A DNA stretch of 64,000 bases, taken from positions 7,004,931 to 7,068,930 of the forward strand of contig RSEF01000014.1 in the NCBI GenBank assembly GCA_003993805.1, given 5' to 3'. The notes under the pieces are model-generated. The model made no database searches. It saw nothing but the letters and a program-made list of their open reading frames with translations, and was not told the DNA's origin. Position numbers and translations under genes: made by a program. Each line of letters begins with the position of its first letter. The first letter of the stretch is position 1. The stretch comes from Himantopus leucocephalus. Lineage: Eukaryota; Chordata; Aves; Charadriiformes; Recurvirostridae. Of this stretch, positions 37,400 through 50,100 are shown piece after piece.

Positions 37400-38016
37400 A
37401 TCACGGTTGAGGCCCTAATGACCTTTATTTGTTATTAAAAAATAAAAAAAGAGTCCTTGTGGTACCTCTCAATCAAAAAAACCCTTTAAATATCTGTGAT
37501 TGCATGTGTGTGACTACAAATGCATATTTGTAACATAGAAAAGATGTGATGCACTTCAACTGAGCAACACATATTTGTGCCTCTTAGCTGGCTTAGGCTA
37601 CTTTGCCAAAAATAGACCGAAGCAAAGAATGGTTTCCACCAATATCACAAAGCACACTGCCAAAGTACACAGGGGCCCTTAGGAAATACACCAGGCGACA
37701 CAGGGGAAAGAGCATTGTTAAGTCAGTTTCTCTTACCTTTAACTTCAGTAAAATAACAAAACAATTCATATTAACCACAAGGAAATACTCATCAGATTCC
37801 AGAAGCCTTTGAGACAGGATTTTCAGATGCAAGCAATATCCAGTAGATGTATCCCCACTGCAAAGGACCAGTTTTTTTTTTTATTTTGCAATTGAACCTA
37901 TTTAAAGTGATTGTACAGCATCCAGTGAGGTGGCCAGGAGCTGGAGATGGGGAATCCAGGCCAACTAGAAGCCATTTCATGTGTTCACGCTGACTGTCCT
38001 TTCCATGCTGTGACAG
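37400..38016 (-). other. FBXL18: FBXL18 3' UTR with candidate poly(A) signals
   Basis: After the stop, the minus strand carries an AATAAA at 37885-37880 next to a genomic A-run, and a cleaner AATAAA at 37429-37424 in the context ATAACAAATAAAGGTCATT. The second is the better candidate for the main end, with cleavage expected near 37405 and a 3' UTR of about 610 nt. A third AATAAA at 32204-32199 could be a far distal end or belong to another transcript. The end is inferred only from the hexamers. Confidence 0.5.
37424..37429 (-). terminator. FBXL18: Candidate FBXL18 polyadenylation signal AATAAA
   Basis: Canonical hexamer on the minus strand, 588 nt beyond the stop codon, followed by GGTCATTAGGGCC. 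Confidence 0.5.
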
Positions 38017-38173
38017 TCACCACCACAAGTTGGGAGGTTCCTCAGCCACTCTGCTTTTAAACAAGGTAATTTCATCCAAGTGCCGCATGGGGACATCTCT
38101 GATGACCTCTGTCAAGTCCTCATGAAGCAGAGGGAAAATGACGACATTTAATGCAGGGCGGTCCGCCTGGAAA
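38017..38173 (-). CDS. FBXL18: FBXL18 last coding exon and stop
   Basis: This exon is 157 nt. The first base completes S660, then 51 codons and TGA follow. The acceptor is CTGATTTAG|T. The peptide begins FQADRPALNVVIFPLL and ends FKSRVAEEPPNLWW, the characteristic FBXL18 C-terminus. It lies 11.7 kb downstream of exon 4 and was located by matching the expected C-terminal peptide in all frames. Residues HEDLTEVIRDVPMRHLDE carry a few changes from the human sequence I recall. Confidence 0.95.
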
Positions 38174-41100
38174 CTAAATCAGACACAGGTTATTAGCCGA
38201 GAAAAAATACGAATTCTCCAGTGCAAGGGAAGGGGATCGCATGGATATAGATCATGCAGCGGTGGGGGCAAGGAAGGGTCATTCAGAGGAGGCAGGAGGG
38301 GCAGCTGGAAGTCAAGGTCTCCCACTCTTTTCTCTGTGTCAGCAGGGAGTGCAGGCTGGGCTTGCACCCCTTTTCAGTGAGTCTGTCAAGCTGACAGAAG
38401 CCCAAATTGGGCCTATCATGGGCAGGGAGGAAGAAGTTTTACAAAATTAATAAATAAATCAGAACATATACGTATTCTTAGAGGACCAGAGATCCTAAGA
38501 GCTCTGCCCAAGCTGGGCAAGGTGCTCAGAGATAACAATTTAAACCACCTACAAACCAGCGGCAAGTTGCAGAGCCATTAAGAAAATCAGGCCAGAGCAG
38601 TGCCAGGCATTCCCTCAGGGCTGAACCTGGGATTATCACTTCGGGCTGGCTTGTTCTGCATGCAGAGTCTACGCTCTGCAATTAGAGCACAGGCAAGTTC
38701 AGAAAGCTCAGATCTGCAGATAAGCGTTTAAGTGTGTGTGCACACGCGCGCACACACACACACTGCAGCCTCCTTTTTAACCAAAGTTACAGAAAACCTG
38801 TCTTGGCACCACAGGAATTTGCCCTAGCGGAAACACAAACAAGCATCCCTGTTTGCCACTTGAATTTTGGGTTCCAGTTTCTGAATCTACAGCCTCAGTC
38901 TTTTGGTCCCCTCTTAGAGAAATCTGCATTCTCCTCCTGCCCTCCCAGCTCTTCTTGCCAACGTCACACCATCGGGTCTGCCTTCCAGCACACATCCCAG
39001 ACCTTGCAAGCGAGAGGCCCGATACGACAACATGAGAGAGGAGCAGCAGGGTTATAACTACAGAGCGGAGGAAGAGAACAGCAAAAGTTAAAGCCATTTA
39101 TACAACGTTAAAAGAGCCATTCAAAAAGAGTCCAAGTCCCCATCAGCAAGTACTCTACATGATAGCAACCTGGTGAGTAAGAGAACATGGGGGAAGAGAA
39201 ATAGTATTACTCAGTGTAGCATAACAAGAGTTCAGTCTTTTTAAAGCTGGGAGGTAAAGGGAAGTTATGCTATAGCTTAAGAGTTACACCCTGAAGATTA
39301 AAAGACTTGTGACTATTAGCCCCATGCCACCAAGATGCTTCCTCCAAACCGTGTGACAAGCACCAGTTCATTATCAGCCTAAAGGAGGCAGAGTCAAACC
39401 GGCAGCATCAGTCCCTTCAGGCTGAACCAAGTTGTGTTGGGTCAAAAGAGGAGTTCACTGCTCAACAAACCTCTCTTATACAGATGTGTGTCTGGAAAGT
39501 TCCCAGCTCATCTCTAGCTCTGAAACAGCCAGATTTCTGTCAAACAGAGAGGGAACGGCTGGAGATTCGGCTGCTGAAAACGCACATGAAAAACCCAGGT
39601 AGCAATACAGCCAGCTGAAGAAAAAGCCACCAGAGACTGGCATTTCCCAGGAGACAGAAAGGATGTTCCTATTCACAAATTATTTGGGGTAGAGCTGCCA
39701 AAAGAGTAGCAGAGAAACTCCCATTTCAAGGCTAGTTACTCAGTCCTGGTGGGTTAAATTAATTTGCCTGAACCTAAGTAGCTCCAGGAGTAAGGATTTC
39801 CAGCAACAAAACTACCCGGGGCAATTTTATATCTTTCTGCATCACAGACCTGCCCTTCATGCCTCATGCCTAAGGGCTGGCAGGAAAGGACACCGCTCCT
39901 TGAGTGGATGTGAGGGCTTGTGTAGGAGCTGTGCAGTTTCTTACTTCCACAGCACTGCCTACGAGAAATCAACCAGCAAATAACCACTGATCTGGGAGGC
40001 AGTTGGTAAAGTCTGCAGTGAAATTACATAAAATACGGCAAATGTCTCTTTGATAGCTCCTCTTCTGCCTCAGCTCTTCATGTTTCTTATCCAACACCAC
40101 AGTCCTGCAGAGAAAATCATGTTAATAGGCCAAGTTTACTGAAGTTCGGCTAGGAAGAAACAGCCATCTCCCCAAGGCAAAGAAACCTTTGCTTCTTTCT
40201 TTGTATATAGACTCCCCCAAATTAGATCTGCATGCTGACTTCTCACCATATACAAAATTGTAGTTTATAAGCAGCCTTTACATGTAGCTATAAAAACAAG
40301 AACCTAGACAAGTTTACATGACAATCTGCCACCGAGACAACTGAAAAACCCCAACACAGTAAGTATACCTTCCAAAGAGGCTGGATTTATATGAGAGGTT
40401 TGAACTTGATCTTAAAAAAAAAGAAAAAAAAAAAGGGGGAAAAAGAAAGCTTTGTAATTTTCACCCCCCCTCAACAGGAAACTGTATGTTACTGCAAACC
40501 TTGTAAATTCCATACCCCAGCAAGTTGACGCCGGAGAATTCTTTCCATGTACAATTTGCGTGATTTAAGAAAAAAAAAATCAAATGCACATGGTTCACTA
40601 TTATTCTCAGCTAAATGTGCGTGCAAAGCCTCTCCTTTAACTGCCTGTTAAAAAACACCCTGATTTTAACGAGCAGCTGTCATAATGTTAAACTGGGATT
40701 AGCAGTTCCCAAAAGCAGACTCCCTCTGCAATCTATGCTCCTTTAGTCCTTCCCCGGAAGGCAATTCCTTTCTTCGTACACCTGTCCAGGTGGGCTAGAT
40801 TAAGTGAGAAGCACTTAGAGCACTAGTTCGAAAGGCCCCAGGCATGGGGAGGAGATAACAAGAAGGGGAAGAGATTGAGTTAATGAGTTGCAGAATAGCT
40901 CCTGTAATCTTCTTGACGGTTCTTTCCTCATTCCACACCTGGATGGACTTCAAACTGGATCTACCTCTGCAAGCGCATGGCTTGTAAAATTAAAACCCGA
41001 AGGACAGAGAAGGATGTTGACCTGGGGAGACAAAAGAGCTGCAGTTTCAGACATGAAACCCTGCTTTTTTTCCAAGGGAAAGAAGCCAAGGATATGCTTG

Positions 41101-44100
41101 CTTGCTCTCTCCTACAAAACCTCCAGACTAAACTCATCATGATTAATTAAATGAAAGCAAGTTTTCTAGGCAACTGACTAGCAGCCCCTTCAAAACAGAT
41201 CCTTTAATCAGAAACAACCACTGGGATAACAAAGAAAATACCCCCCCACACACATATTTTCCAGCATAGCCTCTGGTCCATCAGACTCAAGACCAAACCA
41301 ACAACCACCCAGCGGGAACTTTTACCAGGAGGTCTCTGAAGTGTCCTCATTTGGATGTGGACACATAGCGGGCCTGGCTTCAGCAGCTGGCTGGAATCAT
41401 CCACGGAGCTGGGAAACGAACAGCAAAGCGCACCCTGTGTCACAAATTCCTCCTGGCATCAGCAGAGGTATAACCTCACTCCACAGTTAGATCTTGAGCG
41501 GGTTGCACATGGCTGAAAGGGTTAATGGCACTTCGTTATTTGCCTCCAAAATTATCCCAGAACAGGTGTGGACCGGACACAGTAAGGTTATTTTCAAGTG
41601 AACAGCTTGGTAAATAGCCTAACACTACGGTCTCAATTACTTCCAACCAGCGTGGCAGGATCCAATATGTAGGTCAGGGACAAAGTCAAAAAGAAAGAGA
41701 AAAAGTCTAATGCAAGGCTGCACTTTGATCAGATTTCCTCGATTTTAGCAAGACAAAAGAGTCACTCCCTGGAATGCAGTTATCTCCTGGCAAACACTCT
41801 CAGTGTGTGTTTTCCGACATACCTCTCTACAGAGGCCAGTGAGTCCCCAGGACTCCACCTGCTGATAGAGCTAAAGGGCGGCCCAAAGCCATAGGAGAAT
41901 CCCACCAGCCAGCTTGTAACAATGGATGATGCCCCACTGTAACTCTCTGCACCACGGACACCAGAAGACGACACCTCCGCTGCAAGAGGAGCTGCTCAAA
42001 CTTACCTTCTGTTAGTTGCAAGGAAAGAAAAAAGCAGGATTTGGGACTGAATAATGTATTTCTCCTTGAGATTTCCAGAGAAACCTAAGAAAAGCCCTAA
42101 GCCAAATTCAGACGTTTCAGCACATCCCACTTCACAAAAGCTGGCAAGCAGGAATAAGGGCACACAAGGTGGTATAATTAAGCACTGGCAACAAAACCAG
42201 CACGTACCAGATAAAATGAGGAAATACGGTGTATCAGGAGTGGATCAAGGCCAGGTTTTTTTAACTCCACAAACAGAGATGAGCTTATGGGAAAAGAAGC
42301 TCTAGAGAAGGAAAGTAAAGAAGGAGAAACCAGGAGAAGCTTGATTTGGGGGAACAGAGCACAGCGGGGACAGAGCAGATGTGGTCTCCAGTTTGCCTGA
42401 CGCTCACAAATGCAAACCAATCTCTGCTGCAGTCGCACACCTTCTCCCCCCTCCATTTAGACTTCCCTCACAGGCTGCTGAGCTGCTTCTCGAGAGGAGC
42501 AAGTTTCCCAAGAGAAGAGAATTCAGACCGACTCACTTTTTGCCGTGTATGCAGCTCTCTTACCCGCATGCACAAAAACCCTGTTAATCCTCTGCCAGGC
42601 GCAGCATAAGTTTGTTTTCACTGGAAGACTTGCTCACATCTGAAAGTTCAAATGTGGCATCTGTCTTGAAAGCTTCAGCCAGCATACCTGAGCCAGGCTG
42701 GAAACTCCCATCCCTGAAGCACGGCACAGTGGAACAGAGGAAGTGCCAGAAGCTGGAGCAGCTGACGAGTGGCATGACCCAACATACATACACACACACA
42801 CTTTTCTCATCTTTTCAGGAAGGCCAGACGTACACTTAAAATTTGTTCCACTGGCCATGCCCTGAACTCAGTACCAGGGAGCTGCAAAAGCTCTCCTTCT
42901 TTACAGTAGCGTAAAATGAAGCTTCTCCAGAGCATCTTCCAGCCACGCCAAAGAAACTGCGGGTGGAATTCCCCCAGGCCCTTTCCTCCGTGAGCAGGGA
43001 GGACCCTTGCTCCCCTACTCACCGTCCAGAAGCCTCTCAAGAGGGGTCCAAAGCCTCCACACGCTGACTCTAAAGCAGACCCTTAGTGCCATTCTCACTT
43101 CCAACCCTGGCAGAGTATCAGCGCTGAGCAGATTTCATTTTCTAACCTCAGAAATGGACTTTCTGAGGAAAGCTGTTGTGATTCCTCAGGTTGCTCTTAA
43201 CTCCACACAATGAGGTATTTCCTCCATGAAGTGTTTTCCTTAAAAGGTGTCTTCCATCACCTCTCGTCTACGCAAACTGGGATTCTCCCAATGCCTGAGA
43301 TTTCCCCTCACCTTAAGCCCCATCACTACAGCCTCCACCCTGACATGAAGGGGCGTAGATAGGACCCTGAAGTCATTCGCCCGCAGCACTGCCAACTCTC
43401 CCATTATGTTCAATGCAGCATCCTCTGCCACTGCATCGTGTCGTGGGGAAGGAGCAATATGTGACAGACTCATCCCGAGTAGAGGCAAATTACATCTCCC
43501 TACCGTGGTTTCTCTCTGTAAGGCACGAATGACACTCCGCTACTTCTCCTGTGAACTGAGGTTTATATCAAACACGCTCGCAGATTGAGGTTTTTACATT
43601 ATTTTGCCAGCTGAACTCTGCATCAGTCAAATGTGACTGGACAATTAGAGGGGGAGGGAATAAGAACCCAAAGAGCGATGCCAGAGCGCCCAGGACACGT
43701 CCTAGGGGAGTGCTCTGCCAGAGCAAGCTGAAAGTTATTTCCTAATCTCTTCCACAAATTAAAAAGCTACTGCAATAACTGCTCAATTAGATTTATTTTA
43801 CTATGGAAATGCTTTAAAGCTCCAGTTAATGCTTCCGTTCAGCCTTTTACACCCTCATGAAGAGAAAGCACGACAGCACTATTCCACTATTATTTCTCAG
43901 CCAAGAGAGAGAGGAGGACGCTCCTTGAAACCTATTTCATGCACAACCCAATCTACCCACTAAGGAAGGTTTCAGGACTGAATTCCCTTCAAAACACATG
44001 AGCTAGCAGTTAGAACAAGCCATTTGGGTCAACCACAGGAATGCATTTATAGAAAAGGGTATGTTAGTACCCCCAAACGAAGATACATTGATATGCCAAA

Positions 44101-47100
44101 TTGGGGATGGTCCCACAAGCCGTGCTGGCTTGTAAAGCATTTGAACCCACCCATAAACAACATCCCTTTTAGAAGCAAAGGTGTCCGGGCCACACCTCAA
44201 GCAGAGTCAGCTTTCGCCAAGCCCGCCAAGGAATTCTTGGGTAACGCAAGCTGACAAGGATGCAGTTTGTTATTCAGTCTGTGACAGAATGATTCAGGGG
44301 TTTCTAAGAGCAGGAAATGAAACAGACAATGAAAGCTGGAACAGGATGCTAATGATTCACTATACCAGCCTAGCGATACATTAAGTCTTCTGCAATCAGA
44401 CGCAAGGCCTGAGCCCACAACATGCTTAGGCTAGCGGAGTGGGATTGGCAGCTACCGTGCTGGCTCTGGGATCCAGGAAAGCCAGCAGTGTACCGAGAGG
44501 GACTTTTTCAAGGTCAGAGGGAAGAGAAGGTGGTGAAGGGATGCAAAAACAGCTTGAAAATCTCAAGTAAGCCCTAGGTGCTAATACCAGCTTTTTGCAG
44601 TGTCAATACAATTGCAGCAGTCAGGTGGGCAGTGCAGGAGGGACGCTGGAGGACTCTGCTGAATTCAAAGACGATCTCTCGCTGATTTACTGCCTTAACA
44701 GCCCCCTCCCACCCAATCTAACAGCAAAAAGGATTACCCAGAAGGGCTTTTTCTGAGGCTGAGCCCACAGTGAGAATCCAGGCAAGAGGAATACTGCAGG
44801 GATATCCAGGGCAACAGCAGCAAGGGAGGAGGGAATGCTTAGCTCTGAGGTGAGCAAAAATTCATTTGTGATAGTTCAGTCCTGTGCTAAATGCCAGGAG
44901 AGGGACTGGCTCACTCAGCACTTTCCAAATACTCAGTTTCACCCCCATGCTCCCACCTGGAAGCCCTGTTTCTGCAACTGAATCCCAGGAGGGTGCTTCA
45001 TCCCTTCAGCAACCATCACGGCTCTCGCAGCCACACAGGGCCACTGGAATCAGCAGTTTAGGAAAAGGTAAGATCCAGCCACGAGTTTCATGTTAAAAAA
45101 AGGACAATAACAAGCAAGGGAAAATTTAGGTAATGCTACAGAAGCTTGTATAGTAAGATCGAATTCAGACTGAAATAGCTATTCCTGGAAAGTGGCAGGA
45201 GTCCTATTGTGAAAGTCACTTCAAACTAAGCGGTGCTCATACCTGACATAGGCAGAAGAAGAAAGGTTAAGTCAGTGTTTCTCTTTCTCTGGGTCTTGGA
45301 TCCCCAGAACAGGCAGATTGTCCTAAACCAGTAAAATTCTCTGCACTTTCCAGCACTGGTTAACCCTCAGAGTCACCCAAGTCACAGACTCGCTTTGCAA
45401 AGCCATTCGCTGGAGACGGGTAGCCACTGTGGCTAGGTGAACAGGGGCAGAGAGCTTGAGCTGGGATTGCCAGCCCCCCACTCCCCACCCTGGGCTCTTG
45501 GGGGATGCTGCAGCAGGGCGCCAGCCAGCCCCAGCCCTCTGCACCTTCTCCCAACAGCTATCAGACCCCAGGAGATGACAAGAGCGCTTTTGGGAGACAT
45601 GAGCAGCTGAGCCCAGGTACCCACCCACCTCCCCAAAACACACTTCAGCTGCACCACAATCTTTCGCTTCCTGACCACACTCGCTACCATGGCTTAACTT
45701 GGATTGCATTTCTATAAATCACAACTCACCTCTACGCCTTGACACTTTCCCCCTATGGATGAAGAATCCCTAATGACATCGTGCACTCAGAGATTTTTTG
45801 TTTTGCTTTGGGTTTTTCTTTTTTACCATTGCTTTCTTGATCTTTTCCAAGGTGTTTTTTCAAGGACTTTTCACAGGCTTGTATTGTCTAGTGTTGTAGA
45901 GTCCTTGAAATCATTACAATGATAGGAGCTATATAAACACTTAAGCTAAACCTGACAAAATTCTAAAGGAACATGCTGGAAAATAAAATCTGTCCTTGAG
46001 GCCAAGGGGATATTTGCCAAAGCATTTCCCATCCCCTGTTCCAGCATGTTTTCTCCTGGTAAGCTTCACTAGGAAAGCAACTTCTCCTGCGCATTTGTGA
46101 AGTGCCCACTAACCACACCATGTAGCTGTGCAATCCTGAAGTCATCCAAATTCCTTGCCCGCAACATTTCTGAGGCAGAGAAAAACAGGCATATAAATAC
46201 GATTACTTAGCATGCAACACATCAGTAAGCAGTGGGACACCTTTCATAGGTCACAGCTCCATCTACTGACTATTTCACAAAGTAACAGTGTGGAAAACGT
46301 CGGGGAAAGCTGTTAGAAGCACACCCAGTTCCCCCCGACCGGGCTTTGGGCACATCGGCTCTTTGCAAGCATTTAGAAAGAATCCCAGCCCAGCAACTCA
46401 GCCCAAAAGGGAGAAGCAAATCTCCCTTTTGAGCAAAGAAGCCTCTTTGCTCAGCAACAGGTCTGGGGTCACGCTTCAACCTACAACGGTGGGTCCACAA
46501 ATTGTGGTATTTTAGCGTTTCTGGAATTACCGCTGCGGTGGTTTTAACAGAAGAGCTATTTAAACAAAGACAACGCGCGCTTGGAGCCAAGCACTTTGGC
46601 AAAGTTAGGGTGCAAGCATAAAAGGGAAAACATTGTCTTTGTTAGATCCACTACTATCTGAAGTGTGGCAACAGCTGAGCACCATGTGACAGGAAAAAAA
46701 AAGTCATTTTACAGAGAAACTGAGACTAGACCACTGTCACATGTGAAATCTGAGGAAGATCAGGGAAGTGGATATGGATCACTCAAGCCACATCTCCCAC
46801 TCTAACCACTGGGCCCTTCTTATGTGCACGGAGTATCTCCCTGAACCATAAAGGAGATTACCCCTCCCATTCACACAGAAGAAAAAAGAATAAAGAAAAA
46901 CACTGCAATGATTTATCTGCCCAGAGGGAAACAGTCTTCTCTAAAGCTCAGAGGAGACCTTGCCCTTGCAAGCCTCTTGTTTGCTGATGAGAGCTCCAGA
47001 TGAGTGCTGTTCTGCTTAGTGTATTTCATTGCAAAAGAGGCAGAACTGAATCAGAGGCTTTTAATAACTTAAATACGTAAACTAATCTGTCCCAAATAGC

Positions 47101-50100
47101 AGCAAACTTCAATCAGAAAACTGCCCACAAGAAAGCTAGCCACGACAGGGCCTGGTTTAGAGCTGTCACAAGACTAACAGACATGAGAACAACTCTCTTT
47201 TCAGGCCAGTAGAGCAGAAATACATAATACTATCCTTATTTTACAGTCGAGAGGAAGAGTTTGAGAATCAATTCAAGCCTTAAGCCATTGGTGTGATGCA
47301 GGAGATTTAAAGCCCATGCTCCCATCACCACACCCTGTATATACACCATCTTCCAGTACAACCTGGCAGCTGAAACCAGTCTGTTCGCCCCAAATCTGTC
47401 CCAGCCTCCTCTTCTGTGATCCAAACCCTCCTGCGCAGCCACCTCTGAAAAAGGATTGCGCTGCACAAGATTGCATTTTCAAGCCCTCCCAGCTCTACCA
47501 CCTGAAGCAAACCGCTGGTGCACGCCCAGCCCTCAGCCTTTCCAGTTCCCACTCACATTTCTTCTCTTTTTAGAGGCATTGGGAGAGCGAGAGTCACTTT
47601 GGCCCCATCTCCCTGTTCAAAAACAGCAATCACTGGGCTGCTCTCAGCCCAAACAAGGCCATCTCCATAGCCCTAAAATGGGAACTCTAACCTTTAATGG
47701 GACCTGAGGAATATGGATCAGTTCCCCCAGCTCAAAAAAGGGAGCAAAAAAAGAAAGGCTAACAGCCTTGTCTTCCCTGCTCTCGCCTCCTCCTTCCCAC
47801 CCACTCCCCCTGTTTTCTACTCTCCATGAAAAAGAAAAATTCACCTCCTTATTTCATTCCAGCACAAGGATATATATAACTTCAGACTTGCTGCCCAATG
47901 GGCTCTTCCAATTTAAAACTTGGATTAAAGAGGCACTAGCAGCACATTTTTAGAGGAAGCCACGCTGTGTGCATTAGGGCCTTACCCACAGGTTTAAGCA
48001 ATGAACTAGCTCACTCGTCTCTTTGCCCTTGGACTAACAGACAAAATGCAGTCAAGAGAAAGTCAATTCCTGACCCCATCTGAAGGCACATTTGTGCAAG
48101 GATGAGAATGGGATGACTGGAAAAGTCACGTGGTTAAAGCCTCACTGATGGCTTGTGGAAGACTCCAGGCTTTGCTTACACATCGTTTTCTGTATTTTGT
48201 TCCTTCCATTTTATTACTAGAGACAGTTGCATGAGAACGGGATCTTTGTTGCTTAGGAGAGCATCTGCTCCCACTGCTTATCCTCCTCCTGAAGTCATAA
48301 TCTTACGTGACATCAAAATCGTTTCCAGAGCCACCAATTACAATGTCATAGAGGATTATGACTTCAGGTGTAGAATTTGCAGTAGGAGCAGATGCTGTCT
48401 TTGGGGGAAAAAAAAAAAACCAACACTTCAAAAATCCTGTTTTCATACAAACGTCTCTATTAATAAAATACAAAAGAAGAAAAATAGTATGACAGCCAGA
48501 ACTGCCGCTAAATATAAAAATAGTTTTTAACATTTCCATGAGGCATCAACTACTCTTTGGAAAGTTCCCAGGATTTAAATTATTAAGAGGTACAGAATGT
48601 AGTGAGAATCCATCCACAACAGAGAAAAAGATGGAGAAAAGACTGCAGAACAGCATATTTCTGCTCAGTAAGTGGACATTAAAATTTTGGCCAGTACTGC
48701 AATGGCACCTCGGAGGGGAGGGCAAAATAAGAAATGGGAACTGCGGATTCTTGGTTCTTTCTAAGGAACCCCAAAGCACAACGGAAATCCACCAAGAAAT
48801 GTTTTTACAGATATGAAGCTCTGTGAAAAACAAACTCAAAGAACCCTTGTCACATCACAAGGAATTTACTTAGCTGTTTCCAACAATTACTCTCCCAGAA
48901 GGACACTGAGCCTTTTAGAGGCAGTAACAAACAATCTCGTGTGCAGTTTGGTAGGTAGCTAATATAGTCATAGGCCCTTCTGGATCTGATCCGCGGAAAC
49001 AAGCCAAGTGTAATAAGTCAGTTTGAAGCTGGGGAAAGGCTGGGGGGAGGAGCACCCTTTAGGATGCAGTAATAATGCCGTGTGATTTGAAATTTTTATT
49101 AGAGCTTAACAGGGCAAAGCAACAGTAGGTGACAAAGAAAACAGACTGAAGGCGGAGAAAAAGCCTTATAGAAAAAAAAAAAAATAATGGAAAGTCTGTT
49201 GCATGGGAAATATTTTGTAAGATGACTGCCACTATTAGAAGATTTCAAAATGCCAAGCGTAATTAAAAGCTCTCTTTTCAAATGCAATTCACGGCTCACA
49301 CACAAACGTTTCCCACCACGTGAGCCTCAGAACACTGCAAGGGGCCAAGCAAAATGCATTTAAGAACTGCCAAACGTGCAAAGGCAGTTTGTACCAATTC
49401 TCCCCCCCCACAAGCCCCCCGAAGAAAAACCCTTCACAACAACCCTTTAAAGGCTTTGAATTGCGCTGCCAGGGGATTATCAGTAAGTGACATTTACAAG
49501 TGATTAGAGGACGGAGAATTATCTTAGTCACTTGTGGGAAAGGAGGAAAGCTTCAAGGTCAAATCTCTCAGTACTTAAAATGTCGGCAGATGTTTTGTTT
49601 ACACAAAAAGTGTCATTTGATTTATGATGGAGCTTTACATCCAGAACTTCAACTCAGCCAACGGAACTGCAGAGAACATGGGTGGGAATGGAATCAAAAA
49701 TTCATAAAATACCTTCAAATATTTCACTGATTCACTCTTATTAAAATAAGAGGCTAGTTCGTGTGCCAAGCAGTTACACAGTACCTATTAGCTTCTTGGA
49801 ATAAGTGCTCCAAGCCATATAAACCTTGGCAAGCGAGGAAATGGAGATAAATCTTCAACAGCTCCAGAAATCCCACATCAACCCTTTTCCGCACTCACCT
49901 CCGGACAATAGATTGCTGGAGATTTTTGCAAACGGTAAGAGATTCTCCCATAAACATGTGGCACATGATGACCTCAAGGCAGTTGGCCATGAATGACATC
50001 ACTGCGTCAGACTGCAGAGTCCCACTCCGGGAGACGATGCAAAGCCGCTGGAGAGAGGAGCAATGACTCAGTGCCTGGAAGAACTGGGCACCCGCACAGA

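Larger units (their letters stand above)
38174..49898 (-). other. FBXL18: FBXL18 intron 4 (11.7 kb)
   Basis: This is the longest intron, bounded by GTGAGT and TTTAG. I see no coding exon in it. It holds a Z-DNA-like alternating tract (38732-38763), a short CA-rich repeat (about 42784-42802), a MIR-like SINE fragment (46704-46816), a 137-bp near-palindrome (48260-48396) and several A-runs (for example around 40412-40440). The remainder is unremarkable mixed-composition intronic DNA. Confidence 0.85.

Noticed and set aside
43240..43488. 82-codon minus-strand frame resembling part of a conserved protein at first look
   Set aside because: No splice context that fits FBXL18, no family recognised, weak coding bias.
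38174..49898. Intronic microRNA equivalent to the human one reported within FBXL18 (MIR589)
   Set aside because: I recall that miRNA as primate-type, and no matching hairpin sequence was found here; the palindrome at 48328 is unrelated in sequence.
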